NCBI GenBank assembly: GCA_964034945.1
Contig: OZ035964.1
Span: forward strand, 5,702,895-5,766,894
DNA: 64,000 bases
Origin: Chrysopilus asiliformis
Taxonomy: Eukaryota; Arthropoda; Insecta; Diptera; Rhagionidae
Direction of reading: 5' to 3'
The notes below the pieces were generated by a model, which searched no databases, had not been told where the DNA came from, and saw nothing but the letters and a program-made list of their open reading frames with translations. The position numbers were made by a program, and so were the translations under genes. Positions within the stretch are counted from its first letter, which is position 1. The number at the start of each line of letters is the position of its first letter. This document shows positions 9,031 to 20,618 of this stretch, piece after piece.

Positions 9031-10820
9031 ATGTTTCGAAACGCATTCGAAGCGTGCATTAGAATTTTTAACACGCGTCAGTGGCAAAATCAATTACGAA
9101 TGCTGCGGAAATTGGAAATTTTCTTCTGTGCTCGTTTTTTTCGTCAATTTTTAATGATCGCGTGCCACACACAATATTTGAAAACTGATCGATCCGTGGA
9201 AAATTATTGTGCCGAATGAAGAAAAAAACATGTGAAAATGATAGCAATTAGGAATTTATCACGAAACTCGTGCCGAAAAATAAAATCCGAGCGTTTCTTA
9301 GCTGCTCCCCGCCTAAATTTTGTAGTCGACAGGAAACTGCGATTTTTCCTAATTTAATTTAATACGAAATTCACCCGCCAGATGACCTCACATTTCCCAG
9401 ATCCTCGCGAGATGTGCCTTCATAACCTCAAAAACAAAAAAAAAACACTCTTCCAACGGCCAGTTTAAACTGGAAGCAGATGAATTACTTTGCCAAGTTA
9501 TCTTCATTTTGGCATGAAAATGTAATTCATTATTGAGTTATATTCCATTTGGTCTGTGATCTACCGTGTGGAAAGATCAAAGATTCGGTCCGTTAAACAA
9601 AAGCCGCCATAAGGGCCTTAAGAGCGCACCAAAAAGAGATTCACTCCCCATTTACGCCATGATTTTGTATGTGGCCTCTAGCTGTGAGGGAGTGTGCGAA
9701 TTTAATTTCCCAATTTTCATGCCATCGGATAATTTCTAACAATTTTTCGCGCATCTTTGTATCTTCGATCTGAGGTGTGTTTTTTTTTTTGCTATTCTTT
9801 GATTTTTAAAAGCAAAACCCAAGAATATGTAAAATATTCTTTCGGGCGTGAAGAATTCAAGAAATTTACGATATGTGAAGATTTTCTAATTTTACGCGGC
9901 AATCAGTTATAATGAGCAAGGCCTGCTGATCGAAATTAAGTTTAATTTTATTAACAAATGGCCGCCGAATATTGAGAACACGGTGGTGAACATGGCTTTT
10001 GGAATTCATGTGGTGTCAGGATGGCGTGATTTTTAGCCGGTAGGGAATGAAATCATGGTCCAAAATAGTCTAAAATCTGTAATTGATTCTGAAATTCTGA
10101 GAAGCTTTTACTAAATCGTGCCCCCCTTTCCCTGCCGTCCCCCCATTCTACCTTGTTTTTCTTAATCTTCAAAAAAAAAATTAAAAGCGTTCAACGTTAC
10201 CACATAACCTGACATCTTCCACTATATTTCACAATTAAAAAACAAAAGCATTTTATGAGCCCTGGGAAACACATTAGGGCCAGTTTGTTATAAACGCTAA
10301 GATACGTAACAAACAGACACACACACACAAAAACGATACTTTTGTCGATTATCTAATGTTATGTGAATTTTCGCATGAGAAATTTGCACCTCTAAACCAA
10401 CAGACAGATAGCAAAATATCTTTCAAGAAATTGCAGAATTCAATTAATTAATTGCCGGTCATCATTTTTTTTTTACTAAAAATCTTATTGTGTCAATAGC
10501 CTTGTTCACCACCAGGTGGGCAGGGAGGGTGAATGCCTGGTCAATTGAGTTATTTGGACGCAAGACGGGATCATTTCCGCGTTTTTTTCTTTATTTTCTT
10601 GCCTAAAAAGGTGGCGACAAATTCAGGAAAAAATTCTAGCTGGACAAGAACTTGGAAATTTCAGGTTGTGTTACCTTAACAACACCAATATTTTTCACTT
10701 GATCCTCCGTTCTTTCCAGAGGAGTGTCAGTCAAAAATTCTGATCGTTGTGTCCTCCAAAAATGAAGTTTTATAGTCATTTTCATAATCTATATGATATG
10801 GCATATAAGAAGTATATTAG
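9031..10820. other. Intergenic, nothing recognised
   Basis: AT-rich single-copy-looking sequence with a short AC run (10317-10330). I see no exon with convincing splice sites and no repeat copy. Confidence 0.5.
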
Positions 10821-10821
10821 A

Positions 10822-11260
10822 CTAGCTTGCATACCCGTCGTTGCCGCGTTAAGTTTTTTGCATAAGTTTTAGAATACCAGGAAAACCGGAAAGAACTTAA
10901 AAACTTTTGAGAAAAATCTTATCCTTGCAGAATTCTCCGTTGCGAATTAGTCTAACATCAGATTCGTGATCAGGGAAAAATGGGAAAAAGGATATTTGCG
11001 TTTTCCATACAGGACCTTCTGTTCCGAATTTTGGAAATCTTACACCGGATTCGTCATCAGCGACCCCGAAAATCCCCTAGTGAAACAATTCAGCCTCCTA
11101 TTGAGCAGAATTCATGGCGAAAATCACACCCAAAAAAACACCCAAACTCCGTTTACCCCCTTAGCGATAAAATTTCGGAAAACCCCGCCTTAGTGAGCGC
11201 CTACGTGATGGTTGGGACATACTGTGAAAGTTTCAAGTTTCTAGCTTCAGGGGTTTTGGC
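10822..11260 (-). mobile_element. Helitron-like repeat, minus orientation, CTAG 3' terminus
   Basis: Read on the minus strand it ends with CGGCAACGACGGGTATGCAA followed by GCTAGT. The same terminus is found at 34117-34142 and 56290-56318, and the body (GCGCTCACTAAGG, TTTTCCGAAATTTTA, TTTTCGCCATGAAT, TTTCGGGGTCGCTGAT) matches 56040-56200 in opposite orientation. A CTAG end with an upstream GC-rich segment fits Helitron 3' ends by general knowledge, but no RepHel protein is present. Confidence 0.5.
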
Positions 11261-11269
11261 TGGGCGTTG

Positions 11270-11327
11270 ATGAGTCCGTCAGTCAGTCAATCGGTCAGTC
11301 AATCAGTCAGTCAATCAATCAGGTTAA
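11270..11327 (+). repeat. TCAGTCAATC-type tandem tract
   Basis: Imperfect repeats of TCAGTCAATC/TCGGTCAGTC lie between the Helitron-like segment and the next dispersed repeat. Confidence 0.7.
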
Positions 11328-12672
11328 ACGATTTTAGTATACCGTTTATAACGCATCGAACCAATCGTCGGACACAAAAATGAACTACACTAGGGTGTTT
11401 TAAATGACAAAAGATTAACAAAAGACCATTCCTTCCCCCCCCCCCCTCCCCTTGGCCAGTCTCCTGTTCTTTCTGCTGAGGCCCGGCCCGGCCTTGAAGG
11501 ATTCGACTTAAAAGTAAAAAGGGGGAGCCTGATTCGGTGTCCTTTTTGTGAAAATTCAATTTTTCGTCGGACATCCACCGCCACCCAAACCATTAGTGAT
11601 ATCGGAAAACGGACAACGGATTCTTAATCAGAGGTCCGAAAAACCCCCCTACGTCGAATTTCAGCAAAATCCGAGACGTGTCAAAAATTTGAAAAAATCG
11701 TAAGGGCACCCCCTCCCCCTGCACCGCCCAAACTATTAGTGATATCGGAAAACGGACAACGGATTCTTAATCAGAGGTCTGAAAAACCCCCCTACGTCGA
11801 ATTTCAGCAAAATCGGAGACGTGTAAAAAAAATTGAAAAAATCGCAAGGGGGACCCCTTCACTTTTTTTAAGGACGAAAAATTCAAGTCCTCCGATCGGG
11901 CTGAAATTTAGAACTTAGAGGTTATCAGGGATGGAGAATCGATATCCGGTGTCCTTTTTGAGGGGGGCGGTACGGTTTGGGGGGTACAAGGACGAGGTCC
12001 TTGAAAAATCCTTTTTTCCCCAAAAACGACAACGGATATCGATTCCTCGTCCCCGAAAACTCTAAGATTCCAAATTTCATGAAAATCCGTTCAGCCGTTT
12101 CCGAGATAAAGGGATACAATTTTTAAGGATCCGACATTTGGAAAACCCTTTGTCCCTCGCGTAATTTTTGGCCTATCGACTCGCGGAAAATTGTTTTTGA
12201 TAGATAAAAGGATGCCAAAGGATGTGTGATTTTTGGTTTTCTTGAAAAGGCAGAACTTTTTCTCAAAAGGATTTTTTTCTCGAAACTTGAAATTTTCTAG
12301 AGATTTTTTTTTTGAAAAATTCCAAAAATTTACAAAATGAAATTTTTGGAAAAAATTACAGCAAAATGTTGGGAAATGGTCATAAAATACAAAATTCCAA
12401 TTAATTTTGCTATTTCCACCAGCATAAATACATAAAACCATTTATTTAATTCTGGTGGTTCCATTGATTGTGAAATGGAATCGGTAAAAGAAAGGACCGG
12501 AAGTAAATCATTTCTTCAAGGTTCCCCTAACCTTGGCTCGTTTCCTGCTTCTTCCGCTGATGTCCCGCCTAACCCGGTAAGAATTCGCTTTAAAAGGACA
12601 AACAGGAGCCTAATTTAGTGTTCTTTTTTGTAAAAATTCCAAAAGTATTTAAAATATGATTTTACATAATCA
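11328..12672 (+). repeat. Dispersed repeat family 2 with an internal tandem duplication of about 142 bp
   Basis: It starts TTTTAGTATACCGTTTATAA CGCATCGAACC and GAACTACACTAGGGTGTT, the inverse of 17950-18040 and 35440-35510. Two direct copies of a segment beginning ATTAGTGATATCGGAAAACG and running through AGGTC(C/T)GAAAAACCCCCC to an AAATCG G-rich end lie at about 11594-11710 and 11736-11855. A third diverged block with CAACGGATATCGATTCC follows at about 12030-12115. Non-coding; the open frames here are artefacts of G/C runs. Confidence 0.7.
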
Positions 12673-12944
12673 GTTACCGGTCGAATCCCATTTCAGAGTA
12701 AACCCGATTTCAGGCTTAACCCGATTTCAGGCTAAACTAGTTTTCAGGCTTAACCCGATTTCAGCCAAAACTAGTTTTCTCCCAACCACCCACACCCCCT
12801 TTTGAAGAATATTTCAAAAGGAAAATCTAAACGAGGGGTTCATTTTTTGTCTGTACGTTCCTGGAGCTTTCGTTTTTTTATTAGGACGCACCAGTTTGGC
12901 CTAGACTAAACTAGTTTAGCCTGAAATCGGGTTTGGCCGGTAAC
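12673..12944. mobile_element. Foldback element inserted in dispersed repeat family 2
   Basis: The ends are GTTACCGG (12673-12680) and CCGGTAAC (12937-12944). Inside, AACCCGATTTCAGGCTAAAC through CTAG (12718-12740) is the exact reverse complement of 12911-12933, giving a 23-bp inner stem. Short direct repeats of CCCGATTTCAGGCTTAAC lie in the left arm. The flanks GATTTTACATAATCA and ATATGAATCAAAATCCAATC are contiguous sequence in other copies of family 2, so this is an insertion. No protein is encoded. Confidence 0.8.
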
Positions 12945-13095
12945 ATATGAATCAAAATCCAATCGGGCCACCCCCCCCCCCCCTCCTCTCCCGTACAAAT
13001 GGATTTTTTTGAATAAAAATTTCGCCTGTCCTAAATAGAAAGTATTTGACGATTGGCCCCCTGGCAATTGTAACTTTTCTTATGTTTTTTGAATG
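12945..13095 (+). repeat. Dispersed repeat family 2, continuation to the right of the foldback
   Basis: Contains AATCAAAATCCAATCGGGCC, a C-run, CCCGTACAAATGGATTTTTT and GACGATTGGCCCCCTGGCAA, matching 14440-14560 and 8900-9030. Confidence 0.75.
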
Positions 13096-14194
13096 GACTT
13101 GGTAACAGACGTAAGATTTTAACACTGCGACGCTATTAAACGAAATGTTGACCCACCTGTTGCCCCTTGGTGGATTTTATAGTTTTATAATTTGTTTAGT
13201 TTTTTTTTTTGTACAGTTTGTCTTTTTTAGGTTCGGAGATTCAATAATTTTCTGGAACACACGTTTCTGAAAAGCTTTGCTTTTGTAATGAAAAAAAACT
13301 AAAATTTCCCAGTCGACTACAAAACGACGAATTGTAGTCCACGGTTAATTTCTGTGCGTTTTTTTTATTTGATTGGAAAAAATCTGGTTTTCTTGTAAAA
13401 TCGAAAGTTGAAAGCATTAAAAATGCAAACATGAATTCTTGTTTTACACACATCTCTCTCTGTGCCAACAGAAAAAACAAGCAAAAAAAAAACAGCAATC
13501 AATAAAAATTGGTCAGTAAGGCTGAAATTTATGGGTTGGTATGTCTTTCTCTTTAGACTTTGGCCTTTTCTTCAGGTGATCGCTGGCCATCTATTATTCC
13601 CTCCTGTGTTTTTTTTTTGCAAAGTCCATCGATGGAATTTTCATTTTCGCGACGGAATCGCCGTGAGATTGCGATTATCAAGTCAACGCGATGACTTCGA
13701 TGTTAGGTTTATTGATTGTAAAAAAGAAATGAATGGCAAAAATATTTTAGGAGAGTTTTTGCAAGATTTTTTTTAGCTTCTTTAATCACTTGATTTACAG
13801 TACGCGCGCGGGGGGAGGGCGGATAGGATGACTTAAATCCTATCAATGCATTTATTATCATGACATGTGCATCACATCGTCTTCATTTGGCCATTTTACA
13901 ATTATTGACGCATTCGTAAGTGATATCCAAGCAACGATGGTGGATCAATGATCTTTCGACTTTCTTCCGTTTTCGAAGGAAAATTTATAAATGCGTCGTC
14001 TGTCATGGAAAACTGGCCACCAATGGTGATGGCGTTTTGAGAAATCGTTGAGAGAATCTCACCTTAAATCAATCAAATGGTGGCGTTTTTTTTGTGTTAG
14101 TTTTCTCATCTCTGGGAAATATTGGGTGAAAAGCAACAAAATATTGATTGAATGCAGAGATTTTTCAATGATAATTTTCCCCACATTTTTTTTT
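13096..14194. other. Intergenic, nothing recognised
   Basis: Mostly AT-rich. A slightly GC-richer patch at 13630-13720 gives open frames on the plus strand but has no splice-bounded exon or motif that I recognise. Confidence 0.5.
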
Positions 14195-14745
14195 TCTATT
14201 TTCTCGAAAACGGTGAGTCGTGTTGAAAAATTTATAAAGGTAAAATGTGTTTAGAATAGGATTTTACATAACTCATCTATACTTCAAAATCCAATTGGAC
14301 CACCACTTCTTGCCCCCCTCCCTACCCCTCTCGCATACAAATTGAATTACTTTTTTTTCATGTTTTCCCGAAAACTGTGCGTTATATCGAAAAATTTATA
14401 AATATGAAATCTGTTTAGAATAGGATTTTACATAATCGTTCCACACTTCAAAATCCAATCGGACCAGTCCGTTCCTCCTCTGCTATACAAATGGATGTTT
14501 TTTAATAGACATTTTGTCTGTCATCATATAGAAGAGTATTTGATGATTGGCCCCTGGCAATTGTAGCTTTTCTTGTGTTTATAACCAATTTTTTTTTGGT
14601 TATGTTCCCACTCCCCTTTTTCCGCTAGACGTTTAATTGCCGTCATGTCTTTTTGCCGCAGTTGCCAAGCCATGTAAGTCTGTTTTCCAATCCAATTGAC
14701 TCCATCAACATAACAAAAGCTATAATTGCCAACCTGGCAATTATT
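14195..14745 (-). repeat. Dispersed repeat family 2, two partial copies
   Basis: GTTTAGAATAGGATTTTACA appears twice (about 14250 and 14414), each followed by CTTCAAAATCCAATTGGACC-like sequence and a TACAAATGGATG or similar block, then GATTGGCCCCTGGCAATTGT. The small palindrome AATTGCCAACCTGGCAATT is at 14724-14742. Confidence 0.75.
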
Positions 14746-15015
14746 TAAAACCCGTATGGTGATATTCGTATCAAAATTCGAACAGTTGTAACAAAATTCC
14801 ACTTTGAAGTCAAACTTTCCAATAAAATTTTTTAAAATTTATTCCGATCGGGTTTTGATGTATGGGAGTTTTATGTAGAATCATATCCTAAATAACTTTT
14901 GTTCTGTCACTTTTTTGATAAGATGCACATTTTTTGAGATATTCGCGTTTTCGTTCGTGTGGGGGGTACCCCCCCTAATGGTCCATTTTTGCCCATAAAC
15001 GGACTTAGCTTTGCA

Positions 15016-15299
15016 CACTCAGAAAAATGTCCAGGTCAACTTTTTGTCAGGTTAACTCTGACCGCTAGCTGGCTGACAGAGGTTTCCATTACATGACATT
15101 ACATCCTCGAAATGCCTATCTAAGGTCAACTCGTGCAGCTCCCAATGCCCTACTTCACCTGCTCGTGGCTTAATTTCAGAATTTCTCCGGTCACAGGTCA
15201 ACACAAGTTTTACTTTCCCTCATGCAGGCGAACGCGCGCCTGCCCGAGGTCAATTACGCCGTATGTAGGTCGTCGAGTTAGCCTCCATTTTTCTGAGTG
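15016..15299. mobile_element. MITE family 1, copy 1 (284 bp), nested in TIR element copy B
   Basis: It begins CACTCAGAAAAATG and ends CATTTTTCTGAGTG. The interior holds GGTCAACTTTTTGTCAGGTT, GCAGCTCCCAATGCCCTACT, and GGCGAACGCGCGCCTGCCCG. Two other copies lie at 31713-31984 and 48794-49063 with the same termini. Comparison with copy A of the host element gives the empty site CTTTGCATTTTACG and a two-base CA duplication; the 31713 copy has TA. A 2-bp TA-like duplication points to the Tc1/mariner superfamily. No protein. Confidence 0.9.
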
Positions 15300-15371
15300 C
15301 ATTTTACGAAAAACGAATTTTCGTCAATTTTCAAGTCTCTAGCTCAATCCCTGCGCCCGCAATCCGCGCCA

Positions 15372-15486
15372 CAGACGGACAGACAGGCAGGCAGACGGAC
15401 AGATGGACATACGGACGGACGGAGAGACGGACAGATGAACAGACGCACGGACGGACGGATGGCCAGCCAGACGGACAGACGGACAT
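15372..15486 (+). repeat. Tetranucleotide (GACA/GACG)n array in copy B
   Basis: The reverse-complement counterpart of the array at 8046-8190, differing in length and order of variants. Confidence 0.9.
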
Positions 15487-15616
15487 GCTAAATTCAACTT
15501 TTTTTTATCATTCTAAACACACTGGTGTAATTCATTTTTGTGTGTGATAACGGGATACCGGCGGCGTTACAAAGGGTAAGGCAAATTTAATAAACCATTT
15601 GGTTTCACCATACGGG

Positions 15617-17429
15617 CATAAAAAACCATTCAAACTTTAAGTGCCTGCCCTCTTTTGGTTAAAGATTAAATTTTCCTTATTCCTGCGTCTATCTAAGTTA
15701 GAAAAATACCTGGAAGTCAAGTCCCACCGAAGGCGGGTGTAGTAACCCTTTCGGTCCATCCATTTCTTTTGCTTCTTCATTGCCTATGACTAGACTTGTT
15801 TTTATCAAACATGTATGAAGATTTTTCGACAGAATTCAATTATATTTCCACCTTGCCGTTCCGAATAAAAAAAATGGAAAATCTGTCAAATGTCCTATCA
15901 ATGATGAAAATAAATTGTTGTTGTGTTACTACAAGGCTGGCGATGCCATAGAAAATAAAATGAGACAAAATGTCCTTCAACCCTCCTGACATTTTCGATT
16001 TTGTTATTCATGCCGTAAAAGATATTTGTCCATTGTTTCCCAACCTTTGTTTTATATCATCTCTGCAGTTGCCAGCACCCATCTCCCCCCCCCCCCCTGC
16101 CCCACCCCCTCCACCGTCCCCGTGCCACGCACTCCTAATAATCTCCCACCACTTGTAATGTTTTGTTTTTGGCTCTTATGGGTGATGTGACGATGGGGTT
16201 GAGGCTGTCATGAGACATCGATAAACAAAATGTCTATGATCTCAAAATGCGTCTCAAATTTGTTTTTCCCGAATGTTAAATTTACCTAAACTTAACCATT
16301 TTTGTGTTTACCATTTGGCCGATATTAAAATTTGTGTTTCGTCAATCAGAAATTTTCCACGCAAAGAGAGAAAAATAAAAGAAAAATTAGAAACACAGGT
16401 CGGAAAATCGTTTAAAGCAAAAACAAAGTCATGCATGGTTTTTGGATAGAATTTTCTTAAATTTTCAAGGTATTTTTTTTCAGGAAAATTCGGAAAATTC
16501 ATATCTAGTTTGTAAAAATCCAATTCTCCTACCAACAAACACAAAAGTCTGTTCGCATTGTAAAATATTTGAAAAAAAAAATCACTCAATTTGTTCGAAT
16601 TTCTTAAAGACTATTGACCCGAAAAATTGTGTTTTTTTTTACTGATAGTTAAATGACCCACAAAATCAACACAAAAAAAAAGAAAACTTTACTCTCCACT
16701 CGCATTCATTTGATATCTGAAAACGGCCAAAAACGTTCAAATAAAATCGCGAAAAAATGCAAAAATTCGATTCAAATTCAAAGCACAAATTTTTGCACTG
16801 AAAAATTGGTGAAAAAAAACACTTTTTATGTCAGCCAAATGGAAGTTTGCGACACGCGTCCGGAATTTCATGATATGTTGGAAAATTTGTTAATCAGAGA
16901 TGGTAATTTTTTTGAATTTTTTTTTATACGGCAGTAATTTGTCGTCGTTATTTGAAAATTGACAAGAGATTCAATATTTGATCAGTTTTTTCTATCGACA
17001 CTTAAATAAATATTCAAGTTTTTGTGGCAGAAATACGCGTTGACAGTGGCGTGATGATAAATTTTGGCCCAGGAGTGACAAATTTTCGTATTTTTGCCCG
17101 GAGAAAAAATTGAAATTTTCAGACGATCGAAGACAGAATTTTTTCGAAGGGTTGTTTTTTCGAGGAGGAGGGGGTCAAAACTTGGTTTTTTCTTCTGGTT
17201 TTCGAACAACCACTTCTCCTTCCCCACTGTATGCTCTCGAAATTTCCGGAAAAAAACCCCCACAAAGCTTTAGAAAATCCTAAACGGCTTTTTTTTTGCA
17301 CTGTCTGACAACTAAAGGTCGTCTCCTGGCAGAGAAAAATTGGTGCTTTTTGTAAGATTGTGTGATAGCTTTGGACATTCTCACCAATGCGATTTAACAA
17401 CAATTGTAAGGTTTTCCATAAAATCTAGT
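15617..17429. other. Intergenic, nothing recognised; short C-run at 16087-16098
   Basis: Several open frames of 60-95 codons occur on both strands between 16300 and 17400, but all are AT-biased, rich in Lys/Asn/Phe and without splice-site or family support. Confidence 0.5.
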
Positions 17430-18060
17430 CGAATGTGAAAAAAGAAATCGTCAAATACTCTATATGAGGACAGACAAAATTTAAAAAAAAATTGATTTGC
17501 ATGGGAGTGGGGGATAGGAGTGGTCCGATTGGATTTTGATGTATGGCTGGATTATGTAAAATCGTAATAAACATATTTCATCTTTATGAATTTTTCGATA
17601 CGATGCACAGTTTTCGAGAATACAGGAAAAAACTATCCCATTTGTATGGGAGAGAGAGGAGGGGAACCAATTGTCCGCTCGGGTATTGATGTATGGATGA
17701 GTTATGTAAAATCCTATTCAAAACACATTTTGTCTTTATAAATTTTTCAATATGACTCACCGTTTTCGAGAAATTTGCGAAAAACTGTTTCGTTTGTATG
17801 GGGGGATGGGGGAATGAATGGTCCAAATTTGCCCGTTCAAGAACTTAGCATAGCCATATCCGAGAAACGTAACTCAAAAGCTATGTTGTTCACGGACAGA
17901 CAGACGGACGGACACAAACTAACAGGCGGACGAACATGAGGAAATCAAAATATTTTGTCATGCCTAACATTTTGGTGTAGTTAATTCTTGTATTCGATGA
18001 TTGGTTCGATGCGTTACAAACGGTATACAAAATCTAAGATACTCCTATATGATATATAGA
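17430..18060 (-). repeat. Dispersed repeat family 2 copy (minus orientation)
   Basis: Contains ATAGGAGTGGTCCGATTGGA, TTTTCGATACGATGCACAGT, AAAATCCTATTCAAAACACA, a short GACAGACGGACGGACAC tract and GGTTCGATGCGTTACAAACG GTATAC. It matches 35060-35510 closely and 11328 onward in reverse. Confidence 0.8.
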
Positions 18061-18419
18061 GTATAAAAACCCCAAAATAAACCGCCATTTTGATTTTTTT
18101 TTGAAGTTTTAAATGAAAACTTTGATAAATTCTTAAAAATATAGTAAGGTAACCAGAGTTTTAAACAGCTTTTATTGAAATTCGCCGACACCAAAAAATT
18201 TCCGAAGCAAAGATTTGTGGACATTTTTAGTCATTTGTTTTGAAAAATCTTTTATTTTTAAGCGACCCGTGTTTGGATGTTTTTTTTAACATTTTTTTTA
18301 GTCGTGTTTCGTGCCCGTCCACTCTAAACGTTTTTTTTCCGAGCCGTCCAACATCGACTTAAGATTAATCGAAAAGTTTTCGTTAAGAAAGAATGAAGTT
18401 CATTCAGGATTCCCTTGTC

Positions 18420-18960
18420 GGTTAATTGAATTGAGATGCTGTCTCAGAAAAGCGTTGGAGGGGGGGAGGGGCGGAGAGGAAAAATCCGATAGCCCTACTA
18501 CGAATAATAAGACGAAAAGGTGGAGACATCCGCAAGGACACGCGTCTAATATAGACGAAAACAGAAATTTATTGTGATTCCCCGGCATATCCTATCGCCA
18601 TCGACGTCATCGTTATAACAAATTGCATACTATAGGGATGTAATTTCCTTTATTTTGATTTAGACCTTCTGACGCAACAAATCGCCCACACTTCCCCTGG
18701 GGAGGGGACAGTAGATGGGCCTCCGCCATATGTGCGGTCTATACCAACAACGACCGACGGATCGCAATTCAAATCAATTCGATTTCCCAGAAGGGATCAT
18801 AACCCTCTGACAGCATGGTTGGCTACCCCACCGCCTCCGTTTACCGTTATCAATACACAAACACACATAGTCATGCAAACCATCCTAATTACCGGAATTA
18901 TAATAATCTCAGAGGTTACAACAGAGATTTTCGACTTTTACCCACAAAACATTCGGTTAA
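18420..18960 (+). other. Coding-like island, possible exon(s) of an unidentified gene
   Basis: The base composition rises above the surroundings. One frame gives EKSDSPTTNNKTKRWRHPQG then HASNIDENRNLL, a TGA (18575-18577) and, in the same frame, SYRHRRHRYNKLH. After a good acceptor (pyrimidine-rich run ending TAG at 18661-18663), another frame from 18666 reads LTQQIAHTSPGEGTVDGPPP then YVRSIPTTTDGSQFKSIRFP. Beyond about 18814 a third frame reads VYRYQYTNTHSHANHPNYRN. No donor clearly links them. It could be an exon cluster of the downstream gene, a separate gene, or a decaying copy. I do not recognise the family. Confidence 0.3.
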
Positions 18961-19057
18961 TCACATGTGCCTCCGCTCTCCCCCCCCCCCTCCCCCCGCT
19001 TCTACTTCCTTTTTCGTCCCTAATAGAATTGATTACACTTTTTATCCCAACAGCGTA

Positions 19058-19406
19058 CACTCAGAGAAAAAATTGGTCATATGGATAGAATCATTGTTAA
19101 ATTAACAAAATTTTTGTTGAAATTACGAAAAAGTTGTCAATTGGAACAACAATTTTTGGAGGGAAATCTTTGTCCAAGAAAAAAAATTGTTATTTTAACA
19201 GAAATAAACTACAAATGATGTTCTGTTCAATCAATTTAAAAAAAAAAATGGTGCCTAATTAGTCCAAATCACAAAAAAATTGTTATATTTACGGATTTTT
19301 TTGTTTTTCAAACAATGCCTTTCTCAAATTGACAAAAAATTGTTGACATTCAACAAAACAAATTTTGCCAATAGGAACGAGGTTTTTATTATTATATCTT
19401 TCAGTG
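19058..19406. mobile_element. MITE family 2, copy 1 (about 349 bp), TA-flanked
   Basis: Begins CACTCAGAGAAAAAATTGGT and ends CTTTCAGTG, with TA on both sides (19056-19057, 19407-19408). The interior is made of TTGTTAAATTAACAAAATTT-type inverted motifs. Related copies lie at 46380-46560 and 51551-51811. The CACTCAG terminus is shared with MITE family 1, suggesting that a related Tc1/mariner-type transposase mobilised both (inference). Confidence 0.75.
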
Positions 19407-19575
19407 TACGAACCCAACGTTTTTTAGTTTTCCTTATCAGGTGCCCATTTCGCCCTACAATATTAGTCGTTGGCCATCATGATAAAATAAAATACCAGCC
19501 ACCCACTTGGAAAAACTCTGTGGTTTTGTAATTTAAAACCCTTTCCTATATTCTATGCTGGGGGGAGGGAGGGAA

Positions 19576-19578
<3 letters not shown>

Positions 19579-19621
<43 letters not shown>
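19579..19621. repeat. (TC)n microsatellite
   Basis: About 21 uninterrupted TC dinucleotides. Confidence 0.98.
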
Positions 19622-19624
<3 letters not shown>

Positions 19625-20136
19625 TTTAAATATGTTCAGTTTATTTGGCCTGATTTTAATCTTTATTTTGATGTTGCGGTGCAGTAAATTGTTGTGCGTT
19701 TTTTCTTTTAAATTTCGTGCGTTTGTTTATTATAACTAAAGGCAGCTCATTAAAATCGCTTTGAGGATTTATTCCACTGAAATACTCTCCAATTATTGAG
19801 GGATTTTTGCCCGAAATTGTTTTAACGTTTGGTAAACAAAATGTAATTTAAAATGGAATTTTTTCTTAACCCTTTTTTGCATGGAATTGTGTTGGACTGG
19901 AAGCGAAATCGTAGGTCATATGACGTACTTTGCCGGTGTTAATGGTTGACAGAACCTTACAAATGTTGCCATTTCTTCTCTGATAGTAATAAAATTGTCG
20001 AATTTTGAGGGCTGGACCACCGCAGAAATTTAGTATTTTTTTTTCGCGATTTTAGCAGTTGTGCAGAGTATTTTCGGCATCAATTTATATACTGTCATGT
20101 TTGGAAATGAGTTGAAATTTCCTTTTTTTCCTAATA
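19622..20136. other. Intergenic, nothing recognised
   Basis: AT-rich sequence without supported gene or repeat copy. Confidence 0.5.
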
Positions 20137-20618
20137 TATAGAAATGAGTTGGTGTCTTTGTTCCTCTTTCACGTGAAAACAGACGAACCGATTGACGTAA
20201 AATTTGGCATGGATGATCACTTTAGGCCTGGTTCCAACATAGGCCTATTGTAAAGTAACCCGGGTGGTGGAAATAGTAAGGGAGGGGTGAAGTGTATCCC
20301 AAGCTTGGTTTCTCCCTATGTTGCTTTTTCGCGGGAAAACTACCGAACCGATTGATCTGAAATCCGGGACAGATATTCTTTGGGGTCTATCTTCAACAGA
20401 TCCTCGTTTAAAAGTAGCCCGAGTTGTCATTGAAGTAAAGTGAGGAGATAAAATGATTCCAAATACTGGAATTTATTGTCTTTTTATTAAAAACTATTTT
20501 CCAGAGAAAAAGATTTGAAGAAAAGCACGCAGGCAATAACCAAATTTATAACCAACTGAATTTTGTTTTCCTGAGTTTTGTTCTACTCGCGTTTTTAGCC
20601 AGGCGAGTCCAAATTCTA
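20137..20618 (+). mobile_element. Helitron-like dispersed repeat, copy 2
   Basis: It starts CCTAATATATAGAAATGAGT, contains two GAACCGATTGA blocks (about 20187 and 20345), and ends AGCCAGGCGAGTCCAAATT followed by CTAGT. The order of motifs matches 330-700 and 33827-34142. It lies about 340 bases upstream of the start codon at 20958. Confidence 0.5.

Larger units (their letters stand above)
14750..15616 (-). mobile_element. Terminal-inverted-repeat element, copy B, split by a nested MITE
   Basis: The ends ACCCGTATGGTGA (14750-14762) and TCACCATACGGG (15605-15616) are inverted repeats. The content is the reverse complement of copy A (7917-8580), including the C/A-G tetranucleotide array at 15372-15486. 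The copy is interrupted at 15016-15299 by a MITE. Copy A shows the uninterrupted sequence across that point. Confidence 0.75.

Noticed and set aside
12679..12690. GGTCGAATCCC, resembling a tRNA T-loop
   Set aside because: No A-box, D-arm or acceptor pairing around it; it is part of the foldback element.
18575..18577. TGA with coding-like sequence after it, considered for selenocysteine or stop-codon readthrough
   Set aside because: No SECIS-like hairpin or conserved context could be identified, and the frame stops again soon; kept only as part of the uncertain island.
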